DNA from: Dromiciops gliroides
Taxonomy: Eukaryota; Chordata; Mammalia; Microbiotheria; Microbiotheriidae
Assembly (NCBI RefSeq): GCF_019393635.1
Contig: NC_057861.1
Coordinates: 544,952,711-545,016,710 of the forward strand
Length of the DNA: 64,000 nt
Direction: 5' to 3'
Shown: piece by piece, positions 60,285-63,893 of the stretch
How positions within the stretch are numbered: the first letter of the stretch is position 1
Layout of the letters: each line of letters begins with the position of its first letter
Notes under the pieces: generated by a model
Told to the model about the DNA's origin: nothing
Databases searched by the model: none
What the model saw: only the letters and a program-made list of their open reading frames with translations
Position numbers and translations under genes: made by a program

Positions 60285-61307
60285 CGAGCACAGTCGAGAG
60301 CATGTATGTTGTTTTTTATCTCCACTCAACATAAACACCCACCATTGACCTCAATTACTTGGAAAGGATTGGATTCTGAAGTTTTCCTTTTCTTACTAGC
60401 TGGGTTATAAGTATGTTCCTGAAAGTTTCTATAAGGCTTTATGGAAGTTGGGTTCACAGTGTACTCTATAGAGGAGACAAGGGTGGGGAAGGGGGAAATA
60501 TGGAATCTGATTGAATGTATTTTTTGGAAGGTTTAAATGCAAAGCAGTTAAGTGAAGCAATTTCATAGTATCAGAGATTCTAAGTAGGCACACTATCAGT
60601 GCAGAAAACTGCTTAATGATTTCTGTTTGGCTCAATAAATTGCATTTGTGAGAAGCCTCCTTTCACTAACAAATGTTCAGACTATAAATCTGTAACAGGG
60701 TCAGGCAGTGTGATGAAATGGATGAAGAGCTGACTCTAGAGTTGGAAAAACTTCTTTGCTTTCAATGCATACTGACTGTGTGACCTTGGACAAGTTGCTT
60801 GGTTTCCTAGTGATCAGATGAGATCGTATTTGTAACGTGCTTAGCACAGAGCCTGACACACAAGAGGCATTTGATAAAAGCTTGTTCCTTTCCCTCCCCT
60901 TGGTTGTAGAAGAGATTTTGTTATGATTTGGTGGAGAGAATTTCATTATCATGAGTTCCCTAACCCAATGAAATCACTTGTGGGAGAGTGAGGGTGGGGG
61001 AATAAACAAATAAATCTTCTAAAGAACGGAGACAGGACAGTCTATTTCTTCCCCAGCCCAATGATAGCACTTTGAGCAGCTGCTGCTGCTGGTGACTTCC
61101 TTCTCTGCTTTCTCCTCTCTAGCCTCTGCAACCAGTACAACATGATCGCAGACAAAGTCAGTGAGATCCCTGCCAACACGGAGGAGATGGTGTTTCTTAC
61201 TGCATTCTTAAAGAAGGCCAGTGAGGTCACCGTGTTCAGGCTGAGGAGGCAGATCTCCGATGCAGCTTGGAGGCTGGAGTTCCTAATGAACTATGCTGAT
61301 CTTCCCA
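20337..61307 (+). CDS. DNAH3: DNAH3, axonemal dynein heavy chain 3, 5' part (N-terminal tail), coding span; continues beyond the right edge
   Basis: DNAH3 is a single-headed inner-arm dynein heavy chain that powers cilia and sperm flagella. Fifteen exons join with consistent phases into about 702 codons of the roughly 4,100-residue family length. Only the N-terminal tail, which binds intermediate and light chains and docks to the microtubule doublet, is present; the AAA ring and stalk are downstream. Diagnostic matches to recalled human DNAH3 include NDSIHHMSHS, MSHSFYPPLMQRTSW, RGPSDSIANNYS, LPGSRPMSPEEQ, VDYILMDPLEKERLF, EEYFASVASFMSLQLREL and SLVQ-free runs such as LIQFQVDENRE. DNAH7 and DNAH12 fit less well, because these stretches are DNAH3-specific in memory. 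Introns range from 151 bp to 10.5 kb. The start exon is the least certain part. Confidence 0.95.
21115..21286 (-). mobile_element. Marsupial CORE-SINE
   Basis: Tail expanded to (TTTA/TTTG)n at 21115-21145. Confidence 0.88.
21786..21844. repeat. (CA)n(TA)n microsatellite
   Basis: Compound run, CA to 21818 then TA. Confidence 0.95.
22445..22645 (-). mobile_element. L2 3' end, antisense
   Basis: catttgtaaaacacctactatg and ctaggcactgggtatt lead into a 3' UTR segment broken by the SINE at 22646. Confidence 0.7.
22646..22780 (+). mobile_element. Marsupial CORE-SINE
   Basis: The 3' end passes straight into a (GAA)n tract; inserted in an antisense L2. Confidence 0.9.
22781..22868. repeat. (GAA)n microsatellite, about 29 units
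   Basis: Pure GAA following a SINE 3' end. Confidence 0.97.
22869..23450 (-). mobile_element. L2 body, antisense, continuing past the SINE
   Basis: gaaagacattctatagaag..., caaaggcatggagaaa and gaataagagagtgacacggtc follow the usual antisense L2 order. Confidence 0.65.
23510..23775 (+). mobile_element. L2 3' end, plus orientation
   Basis: ctgtgagctccttgagggcagg and ggcacagtacctggcacgtag end in ataaatgtttataaacc. It is well preserved and lies between two antisense L2 pieces. Confidence 0.8.
23840..24260 (-). mobile_element. L2 reverse-transcriptase fragment with YADD motif
   Basis: The minus strand at about 23950-23985 encodes SSYHLYADDMQIYQ, the catalytic YADD of the L2/CR1 reverse transcriptase. 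A frame of 98 codons (24159-23863) remains open around it, but the element is otherwise decayed. Confidence 0.75.
25071..25175 (+). CDS. DNAH3: DNAH3 exon (NDSIHHMSHS)
   Basis: Acceptor TTTTCTACAG|TCCACC, donor TACAAG|GTCTGT. It has 105 nt, phase 0 in and out. It reads STRNDSIHHMSHSKMRPELP, then PLPQSANEEPSALYK, which is very close to the recalled human segment SDSIHHMSHS...PELPPLP. Confidence 0.93.
25430..25610 (-). mobile_element. L2 3' end, antisense
   Basis: aaatatttgttaaatgcttgc, ctaggtattgggtgggaat and aacagttcctgctctaaaat. Confidence 0.55.
26038..26073. repeat. (AATG)n microsatellite
   Basis: gtgaatgaatgaatgaa with one aca interruption. Confidence 0.9.
26074..26176 (-). mobile_element. 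L2 3' end, antisense
   Basis: aatatttattaaatgctttc and agttcctgctctcaagcatct, starting at an (AATG)n run. Confidence 0.6.
26191..26363 (-). mobile_element. Marsupial CORE-SINE
   Basis: Perfect 14-bp duplication actatgtaattatg at 26177-26190 and 26364-26377, only about 40 bp before a DNAH3 exon acceptor. Confidence 0.94.
26420..26642 (+). CDS. DNAH3: DNAH3 exon (MSHSFYPPLMQRTSW)
   Basis: Acceptor CAAATCTAG|ACAGTCATG, donor AAAATGG|GTATCT. It has 223 nt, phase 0 in and phase 1 out. It encodes TVMSHSFYPPLMQRTSWT, RGPSDSIANNYS and LKLRDLLKIYQPVTI. The 3' third is less conserved than the start. The donor was chosen because only this GT gives the phase the next exon needs. Confidence 0.94.
26967..27135 (-). 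mobile_element. Marsupial CORE-SINE with expanded C-run
   Basis: Duplication ggttcttttggttttt on both sides; the element's usual C4 end is expanded to C25 (27111-27135). Confidence 0.9.
27405..27575 (+). mobile_element. MIR
   Basis: attactggatttgcagtcag and gcttcagtttcttcacttga. Confidence 0.6.
27705..27895 (+). mobile_element. MIR
   Basis: gagtgttggacttagagtcag and cctcagtttcctcttctgtg, nearly complete. Confidence 0.7.
28650..28800 (-). mobile_element. L2 3' end fragment, antisense
   Basis: atattcattgagcatataag and caatcccttctctcaagtag; poorly preserved. Confidence 0.45.
29080..29195 (-). mobile_element. L2 3' end fragment, antisense
   Basis: ctcattaagtccctatgatg, ggtgctgggatacaag and ctctgctctcaaggtac. 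Confidence 0.55.
29431..29590 (+). mobile_element. Marsupial CORE-SINE
   Basis: Tail (AAC)n-like, caaaaacaacaacaacaaaa. Confidence 0.9.
30030..30103 (-). mobile_element. L2 fragment, antisense, left of two SINEs
   Basis: gaatgacatagtcagatatgc is interrupted and resumes at 30402 after two SINE copies. Confidence 0.5.
30104..30250 (-). mobile_element. Marsupial CORE-SINE, first of two at one site
   Basis: Diverged (gggttaagtggacttgccc, cagcagagagtaag). Bounded by cagatatgcttttt (30090) and cagataggctttttt (30251). Confidence 0.88.
30269..30401 (-). mobile_element. Marsupial CORE-SINE, second of two at one site
   Basis: Bounded by cagataggctttttt (30251) and cagataggctttt (30402). Confidence 0.88.
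30402..30590 (-). mobile_element. L2 fragment, antisense, right of two SINEs
   Basis: aaaaaccattttggcagcagg and ttggagtggagaaggaattg continue the piece ending at 30103. Confidence 0.5.
30599..30760 (+). mobile_element. Marsupial CORE-SINE
   Basis: Duplication ttaactgtg before and after; tail aaaaaaaaaacaacaaac. Confidence 0.9.
30990..31570 (-). mobile_element. L2 LINE, antisense, long copy
   Basis: attgcctactatgtgctggac opens the copy. It continues through gcaaacaactttgcataaac, agaggtgggcataagg and aaagccactggagtttattg to agaccatttgatagg. It is the longest uninterrupted L2 stretch here. Confidence 0.75.
31675..31845 (-). mobile_element. MIR, antisense
   Basis: gttacagaacaggaaactg and actcacttctgctgactctg. 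Confidence 0.5.
32150..32460 (+). mobile_element. L1 3' end
   Basis: Contains ctccagagaaagaactcatgg and ctaatatggaaatgtttt, then gaatttggaactcaaaactt, the standard text of marsupial L1 3' UTRs, ending in an A-rich tail. It is a 5'-truncated copy. Confidence 0.75.
32606..32873 (-). mobile_element. Marsupial CORE-SINE with a long CTTT tail
   Basis: Duplication gttcattctgtct / gttcattcctgtct encloses both the SINE body (32738-32873) and a (CTTT)n tract, so the tract is its expanded tail. Confidence 0.9.
32612..32737. repeat. (CTTT)n imperfect tract
   Basis: Pyrimidine-only, about 125 bp. Confidence 0.93.
33006..33072 (+). CDS. DNAH3: DNAH3 exon (RLKFSSKSK)
   Basis: Acceptor TTTTACACTTTCAG|CTTCAAG, donor ATTTCAG|GTAATC. 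It has 67 nt, phase 1 in and phase 2 out. It is a basic, linker-like piece, SRDGPNAKRLKFSSKSKF, aligning with human ...KKTKFSSRNK. It is short and weakly conserved; support is mainly the splice sites and phase. Confidence 0.85.
33290..33435 (-). mobile_element. MIR, antisense
   Basis: atcaagaggccaagtgattt and gtctttcaaactcagaaag. Confidence 0.4.
33445..33635 (+). mobile_element. MIR
   Basis: cctgaattgaatcctggctc and ccagtttcttcagtctataac. Confidence 0.55.
33685..33885 (+). mobile_element. MER5-like hAT remnant
   Basis: agtggttctcaaactttttgg and attttggggaccctctc, then tttatgtgggttatatctatg. Confidence 0.65.
34993..35173 (+). CDS. DNAH3: DNAH3 exon (LPGSRPMSPEEQ)
   Basis: Acceptor TGTTTATTTCAG|AGGCAT, donor TTGGAG|GTGGGC. 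It has 181 nt, phase 2 in and phase 0 out. It encodes LPGSRPMSPEEQIDVMIREE and an acidic/lysine-rich end, ESEPSELDLE. The motif SRPMSPE is nearly identical to human DNAH3. Confidence 0.94.
35660..35849 (+). CDS. DNAH3: DNAH3 exon (RYYYYVTHGIRKDMIA)
   Basis: The acceptor follows a T-rich tract, TTTTTGATAG|AGATATTAT. The donor is GATATTG|GTAAAT. It has 190 nt, phase 0 in and phase 1 out. It encodes RYYYYVTHGIRKDMIA and later NDQDYYHSLMKDI, a helical tail segment shared with other inner-arm heavy chains. Confidence 0.94.
35995..36060 (+). mobile_element. L1 3' tail fragment
   Basis: aggaatagaatttggaactcaaaactttaaataaaa is the terminal L1 text, running straight into a TG/TA microsatellite. Confidence 0.55.
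36084..36196. repeat. TG/TA compound microsatellite
   Basis: Alternating TGTA, (TG)n and (TA)n blocks. Confidence 0.93.
36717..36912 (+). CDS. DNAH3: DNAH3 exon (VDYILMDPLEKERLF)
   Basis: Acceptor TTTTGGTTATAG|TTGATT, donor TTTTCAGA|GTAAGA. It has 196 nt, phase 1 in and phase 2 out. It reads VDYILMDPLEKERLFITSIP, then RIIRAPVPWNKEYMAAKMWN and VNPMMLILRELWFSE. Confidence 0.96.
37415..37574 (-). mobile_element. Marsupial CORE-SINE
   Basis: Duplication agacctgcacatgttt on both sides; tail (TTTTG)n. Confidence 0.92.
37635..37720 (-). mobile_element. MIR/L2-type fragment
   Basis: atagagtgtttactatgggc and caagcactgtactaagcac. Confidence 0.45.
37690..37850 (-). mobile_element. Old CORE-SINE, antisense
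   Basis: aggaaactgaggcaaatagatg and cagatttgaacttgggtctcc; more diverged than the young SINE copies. Confidence 0.55.
38387..40985 (+). mobile_element. L1-derived (HAL1-like) element, plus orientation
   Basis: It starts with aaggcagagtcaagatggtggag, the typical L1 5' UTR opening. A lysine-rich ORF1-like coiled-coil region with many stops lies at about 39.6-40.1 kb. It ends in the marsupial L1 3' UTR text gttatgcagagtgaagtgag and an A/T-rich tail. At about 2.6 kb including an inserted SINE it lacks any reverse transcriptase, as in HAL1 (half-L1) elements. It could instead be an internally deleted L1. Confidence 0.65.
38922..39070 (+). mobile_element. Marsupial CORE-SINE inside the HAL1-like element
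   Basis: Duplication agagtaataatcaa flanks it; A12 tail. Confidence 0.92.
41171..41296 (+). CDS. DNAH3: DNAH3 exon (SIRFVRTAELLEG)
   Basis: Acceptor CTCTCTCTTGTAG|ATTTTG, donor CTTGACAA|GTCAGT. It has 126 nt, phase 2 in and out. It encodes FCSIRFVRTAELLEGPLPLL and SVIQEHCIEARQILLDK. Confidence 0.95.
41915..42126 (-). mobile_element. L2 3' end, antisense, split by a SINE
   Basis: cagtcaataaacatttattaag, caagcactatgctaagccc and gcatgcaaa-like gtacaaacaagttatatac; it resumes after the SINE at 42127. Confidence 0.7.
42127..42274 (+). mobile_element. Marsupial CORE-SINE
   Basis: Duplication gagaaattga; inserted in an antisense L2. Confidence 0.92.
42275..42500 (-). mobile_element. L2 body, antisense, after the SINE
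   Basis: aggattttatgtgggacttgag, ggagggagaacattctagac and ctgagagacaaagcttct match the same L2 region as 31.2 kb. Confidence 0.65.
43015..43115 (-). mobile_element. L2 3' end fragment, antisense
   Basis: caagcactagggattacaaag and cttttaaagaact-like ctttaaagaactttacattc. Confidence 0.45.
43508..43703 (+). CDS. DNAH3: DNAH3 exon (EEYFASVASFMSLQLREL)
   Basis: Acceptor TGTCCTTGCAG|GTGGATT, donor CCACAAG|GTACAA. It has 196 nt, phase 2 in and phase 0 out. It encodes WIPTCAQHFILQKDHWLRFA, then IIEEYFASVASFMSLQLREL, one of the best matches to human in the window. Confidence 0.96.
44160..44300. repeat. TA/CA-rich low-complexity stretch
   Basis: Imperfect tatata/catata repeats. Confidence 0.8.
44400..44545 (-). 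mobile_element. MIR, antisense
   Basis: gatttgcttatggccacacaac and ctcaggtcttgtttgttgaat. Confidence 0.45.
44905..45170 (+). mobile_element. MIR
   Basis: gtactgggcttgaaggcaga, agccttgtgactaggagcaag and a tail gtggttgtgaagatcaaatg. Confidence 0.65.
45205..45410. repeat. Three-copy repeat family, copy 3
   Basis: aaattttcagtgtgagcattt, gttaataatgcagattaaac and ctggttattaaatatttacc; same orientation as the other two. Confidence 0.65.
45545..45725 (+). mobile_element. MIR
   Basis: cagcatcctggaaagaggcagg and cagtttcttcttctgtaaat. Confidence 0.6.
45805..45990 (-). mobile_element. MIR, antisense
   Basis: acagattaggaaactgaggc and ggagttgaatggcttgtctaa. Confidence 0.65.
46000..46190 (+). mobile_element. 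MIR
   Basis: tactggttctaggcttggat and ctcatctataaaatgaaggg. Confidence 0.65.
46245..46409 (-). mobile_element. Marsupial CORE-SINE
   Basis: Perfect 15-bp duplication gaaaacagcatttct at 46230-46244 and 46410-46424. Confidence 0.94.
47010..47189 (+). CDS. DNAH3: DNAH3 exon (DGNDFDHPYQEMEFF)
   Basis: Acceptor TTTTTCTCCTTTGAG|GATGGG, donor ATTCCTAAG|GTACAG. It has 180 nt, phase 0 in and out. It encodes DGNDFDHPYQEMEFF, FSECWELIYNCFMEIIKNS and ENIPK. Confidence 0.95.
47545..47735 (-). mobile_element. MIR, antisense
   Basis: acagattaggaaactgaggc, agaagtgggacttgaaccc and cttatagaccacctagtctaa; near complete. Confidence 0.7.
48359..48503 (+). mobile_element. Marsupial CORE-SINE
   Basis: Duplication aacaaatatgt at 48343-48353 and 48504-48514. 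Confidence 0.92.
48660..48790 (-). mobile_element. L2 3' end fragment, antisense
   Basis: tgctaggtgctgaagataca and cctgaccttaagtagtttac. Confidence 0.5.
49440..49740 (+). mobile_element. L2 3' end, plus, split by a SINE
   Basis: gaatgtaagctctttaagag stops at 49520. The text resumes at 49665 with the repeated agagtagggatt and runs on to attcccagcatttg. It is a clean pre-insertion target. Confidence 0.65.
49521..49664 (+). mobile_element. Marsupial CORE-SINE
   Basis: Perfect 12-bp duplication agagtagggatt at 49509-49520 and 49665-49676; A15 tail, so among the younger copies. Confidence 0.94.
50020..51405 (-). mobile_element. L1-type remnant, antisense
   Basis: The left part holds the reverse of the L1 3' UTR (cttctcacttcattctacatt and the nearby fragment caggaaccccctta). 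The right part (51.03-51.4 kb) looks like antisense ORF1 coiled coil (cttcaactttttcaatctttg, ctctttccaattctttctcc). It is decayed throughout. Confidence 0.55.
51409..51545 (-). mobile_element. Marsupial CORE-SINE
   Basis: Short T-tail; inserted at the edge of the antisense L1-type block. Confidence 0.88.
51655..52320 (-). mobile_element. L2 LINE, antisense, split by a SINE
   Basis: Antisense ORF2 with a decayed YADD region (gaagtcatctgcctgaag, near 52215). The SINE at 51990-52144 interrupts it and duplicates ggttaagatgtc. Confidence 0.7.
51990..52144 (+). mobile_element. Marsupial CORE-SINE
   Basis: Perfect 12-bp duplication ggttaagatgtc at 51978-51989 and 52145-52156, splitting an L2. Confidence 0.94.
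52326..52349. repeat. (CA)n, short
   Basis: About 12 CA units. Confidence 0.9.
52390..53100 (-). mobile_element. L3/CR1 LINE reverse-transcriptase remnant
   Basis: On the minus strand the segment near 52800 reads as a decayed ...FDSISHDI, matching the CR1/L3 'DFSKAFDTVSH' region. Its flanks carry the family's antisense text (gtgtcatctgcgaatttaataag, cctagggcattccatta). It is an ancient copy with many stops. Confidence 0.65.
53100..53980. other. Intronic stretch with no recognised feature
   Basis: AT-rich and non-coding. Possible continuation of the L3/CR1 copy at the left, otherwise nothing identified. Confidence 0.35.
53987..54049. repeat. (TAGA)n microsatellite, about 16 units
   Basis: Nearly pure tetranucleotide run. 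Confidence 0.96.
54055..54260 (-). mobile_element. L2 3' end, antisense
   Basis: aacatttattaaacacctactg, gtgctaaactccaggcat and agacagtccctgctctcaag, directly after a (TAGA)n run. Confidence 0.7.
54265..55300. other. Intronic stretch with no recognised feature
   Basis: Between an L2 tail and an L2 fragment; no splice-bounded DNAH3-like frame and no clear repeat text. Confidence 0.35.
55310..55395 (+). mobile_element. L2 fragment, plus
   Basis: aacattcaaggccctctatg and cttccaagttacctgtctag. Confidence 0.5.
55400..56350 (-). mobile_element. L1/HAL1 5' region and ORF1 remnant, antisense
   Basis: Antisense coiled-coil text (ttttctaagctattgactttctc, ctcttccaagagggctctttgg) sits at 55.4-55.9 kb. 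It is followed by a GC-richer 5' UTR-like part (55.97-56.3 kb). Order and orientation fit the 5' half of an L1 family element. Confidence 0.55.
56630..56830 (+). mobile_element. L2 3' end, plus
   Basis: cagggcactcattgttgtct and ggcctttaataaatgtctgttg; moderately decayed. Confidence 0.6.
57180..57560 (+). mobile_element. MIR with a tandemly duplicated 3' part
   Basis: Head ccaggcaagtcaattaacc and cagtttcctcaaatctagaat. The 3' segment starting acctcccaa then occurs at 57282, 57385 and 57491, a period of 103-106 bp. Confidence 0.7.
57282..57545. repeat. Tandem repeat, about 105-bp unit, 2.5 copies
   Basis: Units begin at 57282, 57385 and 57491. The first two are almost identical (ggttgttgtgaggattaaatg in both); the third is more diverged and incomplete. 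Confidence 0.9.
57734..57870 (+). CDS. DNAH3: DNAH3 exon (VSDFVKQTEEVFVKNQVGP)
   Basis: Acceptor GTGTCCTTTAG|GTAGAAG, donor CCATAAA|GTAAGT. It has 137 nt, phase 0 in and phase 2 out. It encodes VEVNLFPELQGDNLTLGTVL and VSDFVKQTEEVFVKNQVGP. It joins directly and in phase to the exon at 47010-47189 across a 10.5-kb intron. Confidence 0.94.
57957..57982. repeat. (CT)n
   Basis: About 12 CT units, in the intron between DNAH3 exons at 57870 and 58106. Confidence 0.92.
58042..58068. repeat. (TG)n
   Basis: 13 units, ending 37 bp before a DNAH3 exon acceptor. Confidence 0.93.
58106..58211 (+). CDS. DNAH3: DNAH3 exon (YLDVYQKYNDLLDGTA)
   Basis: Acceptor CAACCTGGAAG|ATACTT (weak pyrimidine tract), donor GTGGAG|GTAAGA. 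It has 106 nt, phase 2 in and phase 0 out. It encodes YLDVYQKYNDLLDGTAKQEV and AHDLDDFVE. The same KYxxLLDGTA pattern occurs in DNAH7. Confidence 0.94.
58363..58541 (+). CDS. DNAH3: DNAH3 exon (ITVPLALFCLDALALN)
   Basis: Acceptor CTTTTCCCCACAG|TACATTG, donor ATACCAA|GTACAG. It has 179 nt, phase 0 in and phase 2 out. It encodes GEIASMHITVPLALFCLDAL and LKEQLIQFQVDENREQNT. The preceding intron is only 151 bp, the shortest seen. Confidence 0.96.
58779..58935 (-). mobile_element. Marsupial CORE-SINE
   Basis: Duplication cctcatctgttt; splits a MIR. Confidence 0.92.
58955..58981. repeat. (AAT)n
   Basis: Nine units inside the MIR tail. Confidence 0.9.
59240..59430 (+). mobile_element. MIR
   Basis: gctggacttggagttagaaag and cagtttcctcatctgtaaaa. 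Confidence 0.7.
59461..59613 (-). mobile_element. Marsupial CORE-SINE
   Basis: Tail expanded to (TTA)n at 59461-59487; diverged head (acctaactacccc). Confidence 0.85.
59634..59816 (-). mobile_element. Marsupial CORE-SINE
   Basis: Duplication tctattcttt; it lies only about 20 bp from the previous copy. Confidence 0.9.
60252..60282. repeat. (GT)n
   Basis: 15 units. Confidence 0.94.
60700..60890 (+). mobile_element. MIR
   Basis: tgactgtgtgaccttggac and gcttagcacagagcctgac. Confidence 0.6.
61123..61307 (+). CDS. DNAH3: DNAH3 exon (CNQYNMIADKVSEIPANTEE), last in window
   Basis: Acceptor TTTCTCCTCTCTAG|CCTCTGC, donor CTTCCCA|GTAGGT. It has 185 nt, phase 2 in and phase 1 out. It encodes NLCNQYNMIADKVSEIPANT, then FRLRRQISDAAWRLEFLMNY. 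The next exon (QIEDIFD... in human) is not found up to 64000, so it lies beyond the window. Confidence 0.94.
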
Positions 61308-61645
61308 GTAGGTCCAATCAATACTCAAAACATTATTTTTTTAAGGGACAGAGAGCCCATGGCTGAATCACAGCAGAGATGACTTTTCTCAGACCTATCC
61401 TGGGGAATCTAACTCAACCTGGGCTACCCCAAGAGGACTGAGCCCCACTGAAATCAAAGGAAAGTCCCAGGGAAAAGTAGAAGAGCGATCAATCCTAACT
61501 GAGCAAGAGACGGTGCAGCTGATGATCACTGTATGATCATAGGTGATATGATATCACGATATGAGTCATCACTATATAATAGGCTATGGTACTCACTGCT
61601 CTGGTTCTCAATTCCTTTATTTTCCAATTGTCTTGTGGTTGTCAT

Positions 61646-61800
61646 TTTATTTTATTTTATTTTTGGTGAGGCAATTGGGGTTAAGTGACTTGCCCAGGGT
61701 CACACAGCCAGTAAGTGTTAAGTGTCTGAGGTCAGATTTGAGCTCAAGTCCTCCTGACTCCAGGGCCGGTGTTTTATCCACTGCACCATCTAGCTGCCCC
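61646..61800 (-). mobile_element. Marsupial CORE-SINE
   Basis: Tail (TTTTA)n; near-duplication gtcatttt / gtcattta. Confidence 0.9.
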
Positions 61801-61829
61801 AGTTCGGTCATTTAAAAAAAAAAAAAAGG

Positions 61830-62020
61830 CAAAACAGTTCCTGCTCTGAAGCAGCTCACAATCTAATGGAAGAGACAACATGCAAACAACTTTGTACAAA
61901 CAACATATATACAGGATAAATTGGAGATAATCACCAGAGCGAAAGCGCTAGCATTAAGTAGGAACAAGAAAGGTTTCTGAAAGAAGGTGGAATTTTAGGT
62001 GGAATTTGAAGGAATCCAGA
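61830..62020 (-). mobile_element. L2 3' UTR, antisense
   Basis: cagttcctgctctgaagcagc, caacatgcaaacaactttg and ggataaattggagataatcac match the 31.1-kb copy closely. Confidence 0.7.
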
Positions 62021-62215
62021 GGAACAGTTCTCAACCTTTTTTGGTTTGGAGGACCTCTTCACACTCTTAAAAACTATTGAGGGCCCCAAAGAGTTTTTGT
62101 TTATGTGGGTTAGATCTATTGATATTTACCATGTTAGACATTAAAATGGGTTAATTTTTAAATTTTCATGTATTAATTCACTTAAAAATAATAAACTCAC
62201 TTTGGATTACCTTAA
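62020..62215 (+). mobile_element. MER5-like hAT remnant
   Basis: cagttctcaacctttttt, ggccccaaagagtttttg and ttatgtgggttagatctattg; the clearest of the three copies in the window. Confidence 0.7.
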
Positions 62216-62754
62216 ATATTTTTATGGGAAATAACTTCTCCCAAACAAAAAAAAATTTGACAAGAATGGCATTGTTTTACATATTTTTTGCAAATCTCTT
62301 TAATAGATTTTATAGGCTTAATAGAAGACAGCTGGATTCTCAATCTGATTCTGTGCTCAATCTGTTGCAATCTGTTGTTTTGGTTGAAATCTATGAAGAG
62401 AATCCAGCCTGAAACAGATATGTAGCTGGAAAAGGAGAGAATATTTTATTAGGCAAATAATGTCTTAATATGAAAATAGCGTTGACTTCTTAGTAATACC
62501 CAGAAAGGATCTGGAGACCACCAGGGGTCCATATACAACACTAACATTCAATGCCATAGGGCTAGTCAAATCCTTCCCAAAGTCTATTTTTATACAGTAA
62601 GCTAGGATGTTTTTTATATTTTTAAATAAAGTTTTATTGTACTTTAAAATGTAAAAAAAACCAAACACCACCACCAAACAGTCCGGGCTCTCAGGCCATA
62701 CAAAAACAAGTAGCTGGCCAGATTTGGCTCTCTGGAAGTAGTTTGCTGTCTCTG

Positions 62755-62950
62755 CAATAGAGATGGCACTTGGCATCAGGAAAGCTTGGGTTTAAAACCT
62801 GACGGTGTGATCCTAGACAAGGTTTTTAACCTTTCAGCTTCAGTTTCCTCATCTGTAAAATGAGCTTAGTAGTAGTGAATCACAGAGGATCAAACAAGAT
62901 CACACAGGCAGAATGCTTTTCAAATCTTAAAGCACCCTAAAAATTCTTGT
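62755..62950 (+). mobile_element. MIR
   Basis: cttggcatcaggaaagcttgg and cagtttcctcatctgtaaaa. Confidence 0.65.
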
Positions 62951-63059
62951 TGTTGTGTTTGTTTGTCTTACTATTATTGTTATTTTGGTCCAGATCTGTG
63001 ATTTCATTGGTTTAAAGAACTCTCTATGAGGCAACTTTCTCTACTAGTGTAGAACAGAA

Positions 63060-63290
63060 ATATAACTAGGTGGTACAGGGCTCTGGAATTGGGAAGCACC
63101 AAGTTCAAATCCAGCTTCAGACACTTACTAGCTGTGTGACCCTTGGCAAGTCACTTTATTGCTGTTTGCCTCAGTTTCTTCATCTGTAATATGGGAATAA
63201 TACTTCCCAGGGTTGTTGGGGGGATCAAATGAAATAATAATTTAAATTTATAGTACATAGTTCTATATAACTGTTAACAATTATTATTAC
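63060..63290 (+). mobile_element. MIR
   Basis: ctagctgtgtgacccttggc and cagtttcttcatctgtaata; near complete. Confidence 0.7.
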
Positions 63291-63330
63291 CTGAAGTACT
63301 GGAAGGCAAAGAGACAAGGCAAGTCTATAT

Positions 63331-63333
<3 letters not shown>

Positions 63334-63384
<51 letters not shown>
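63334..63384. repeat. (TA)n(TATG)n microsatellite
   Basis: TA run then TATG run. Confidence 0.94.
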
Positions 63385-63385
<1 letters not shown>

Positions 63386-63703
63386 GTGTATAAACACATG
63401 TGTATATGTATGTGCCTTGTCTGTGTGTCTGTATATATGTGTGTACATATACACATGCTTATTGTGTTCCATTTCTGACATGTATGTGTGCATGTCAGAA
63501 ACAAGACCAGCTCTTTATTCACTGTACCATATGGCCTCTCTTGAGAATTATTAACATCACCAAATGTCATCATCAATACCATCACAATCATCTGAGGCCT
63601 AATATTCTATAACTCTTAGCTATTAAGCCCAAAGGGAAAAAACCTGAAGATTCAAATGAATATTTTTCTCTTCTTTTCCTGGCTATCCCACTTGGGACTA
63701 GTA

Positions 63704-63710
<7 letters not shown>

Positions 63711-63742
<32 letters not shown>
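63711..63742. repeat. (GT)n
   Basis: 16 units. Confidence 0.94.
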
Positions 63743-63744
<2 letters not shown>

Positions 63745-63747
63745 GTT

Positions 63748-63893
63748 ACTTTTTTTTGTGGGGCAATGGGGGTTAAGTGACTTGCCCAGGGTCACACAGC
63801 TAGTAAGTGTCAAGTGTCTGAGGCTGGATTTGAACTCAGGTCCCCCTGAATCCAGGATCAGTGCTTTATCCACTGTGCCACCTAGCTGCCCCC
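63748..63893 (-). mobile_element. Marsupial CORE-SINE
   Basis: Duplication aagttactt; next to a (GT)n tract. Confidence 0.92.
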
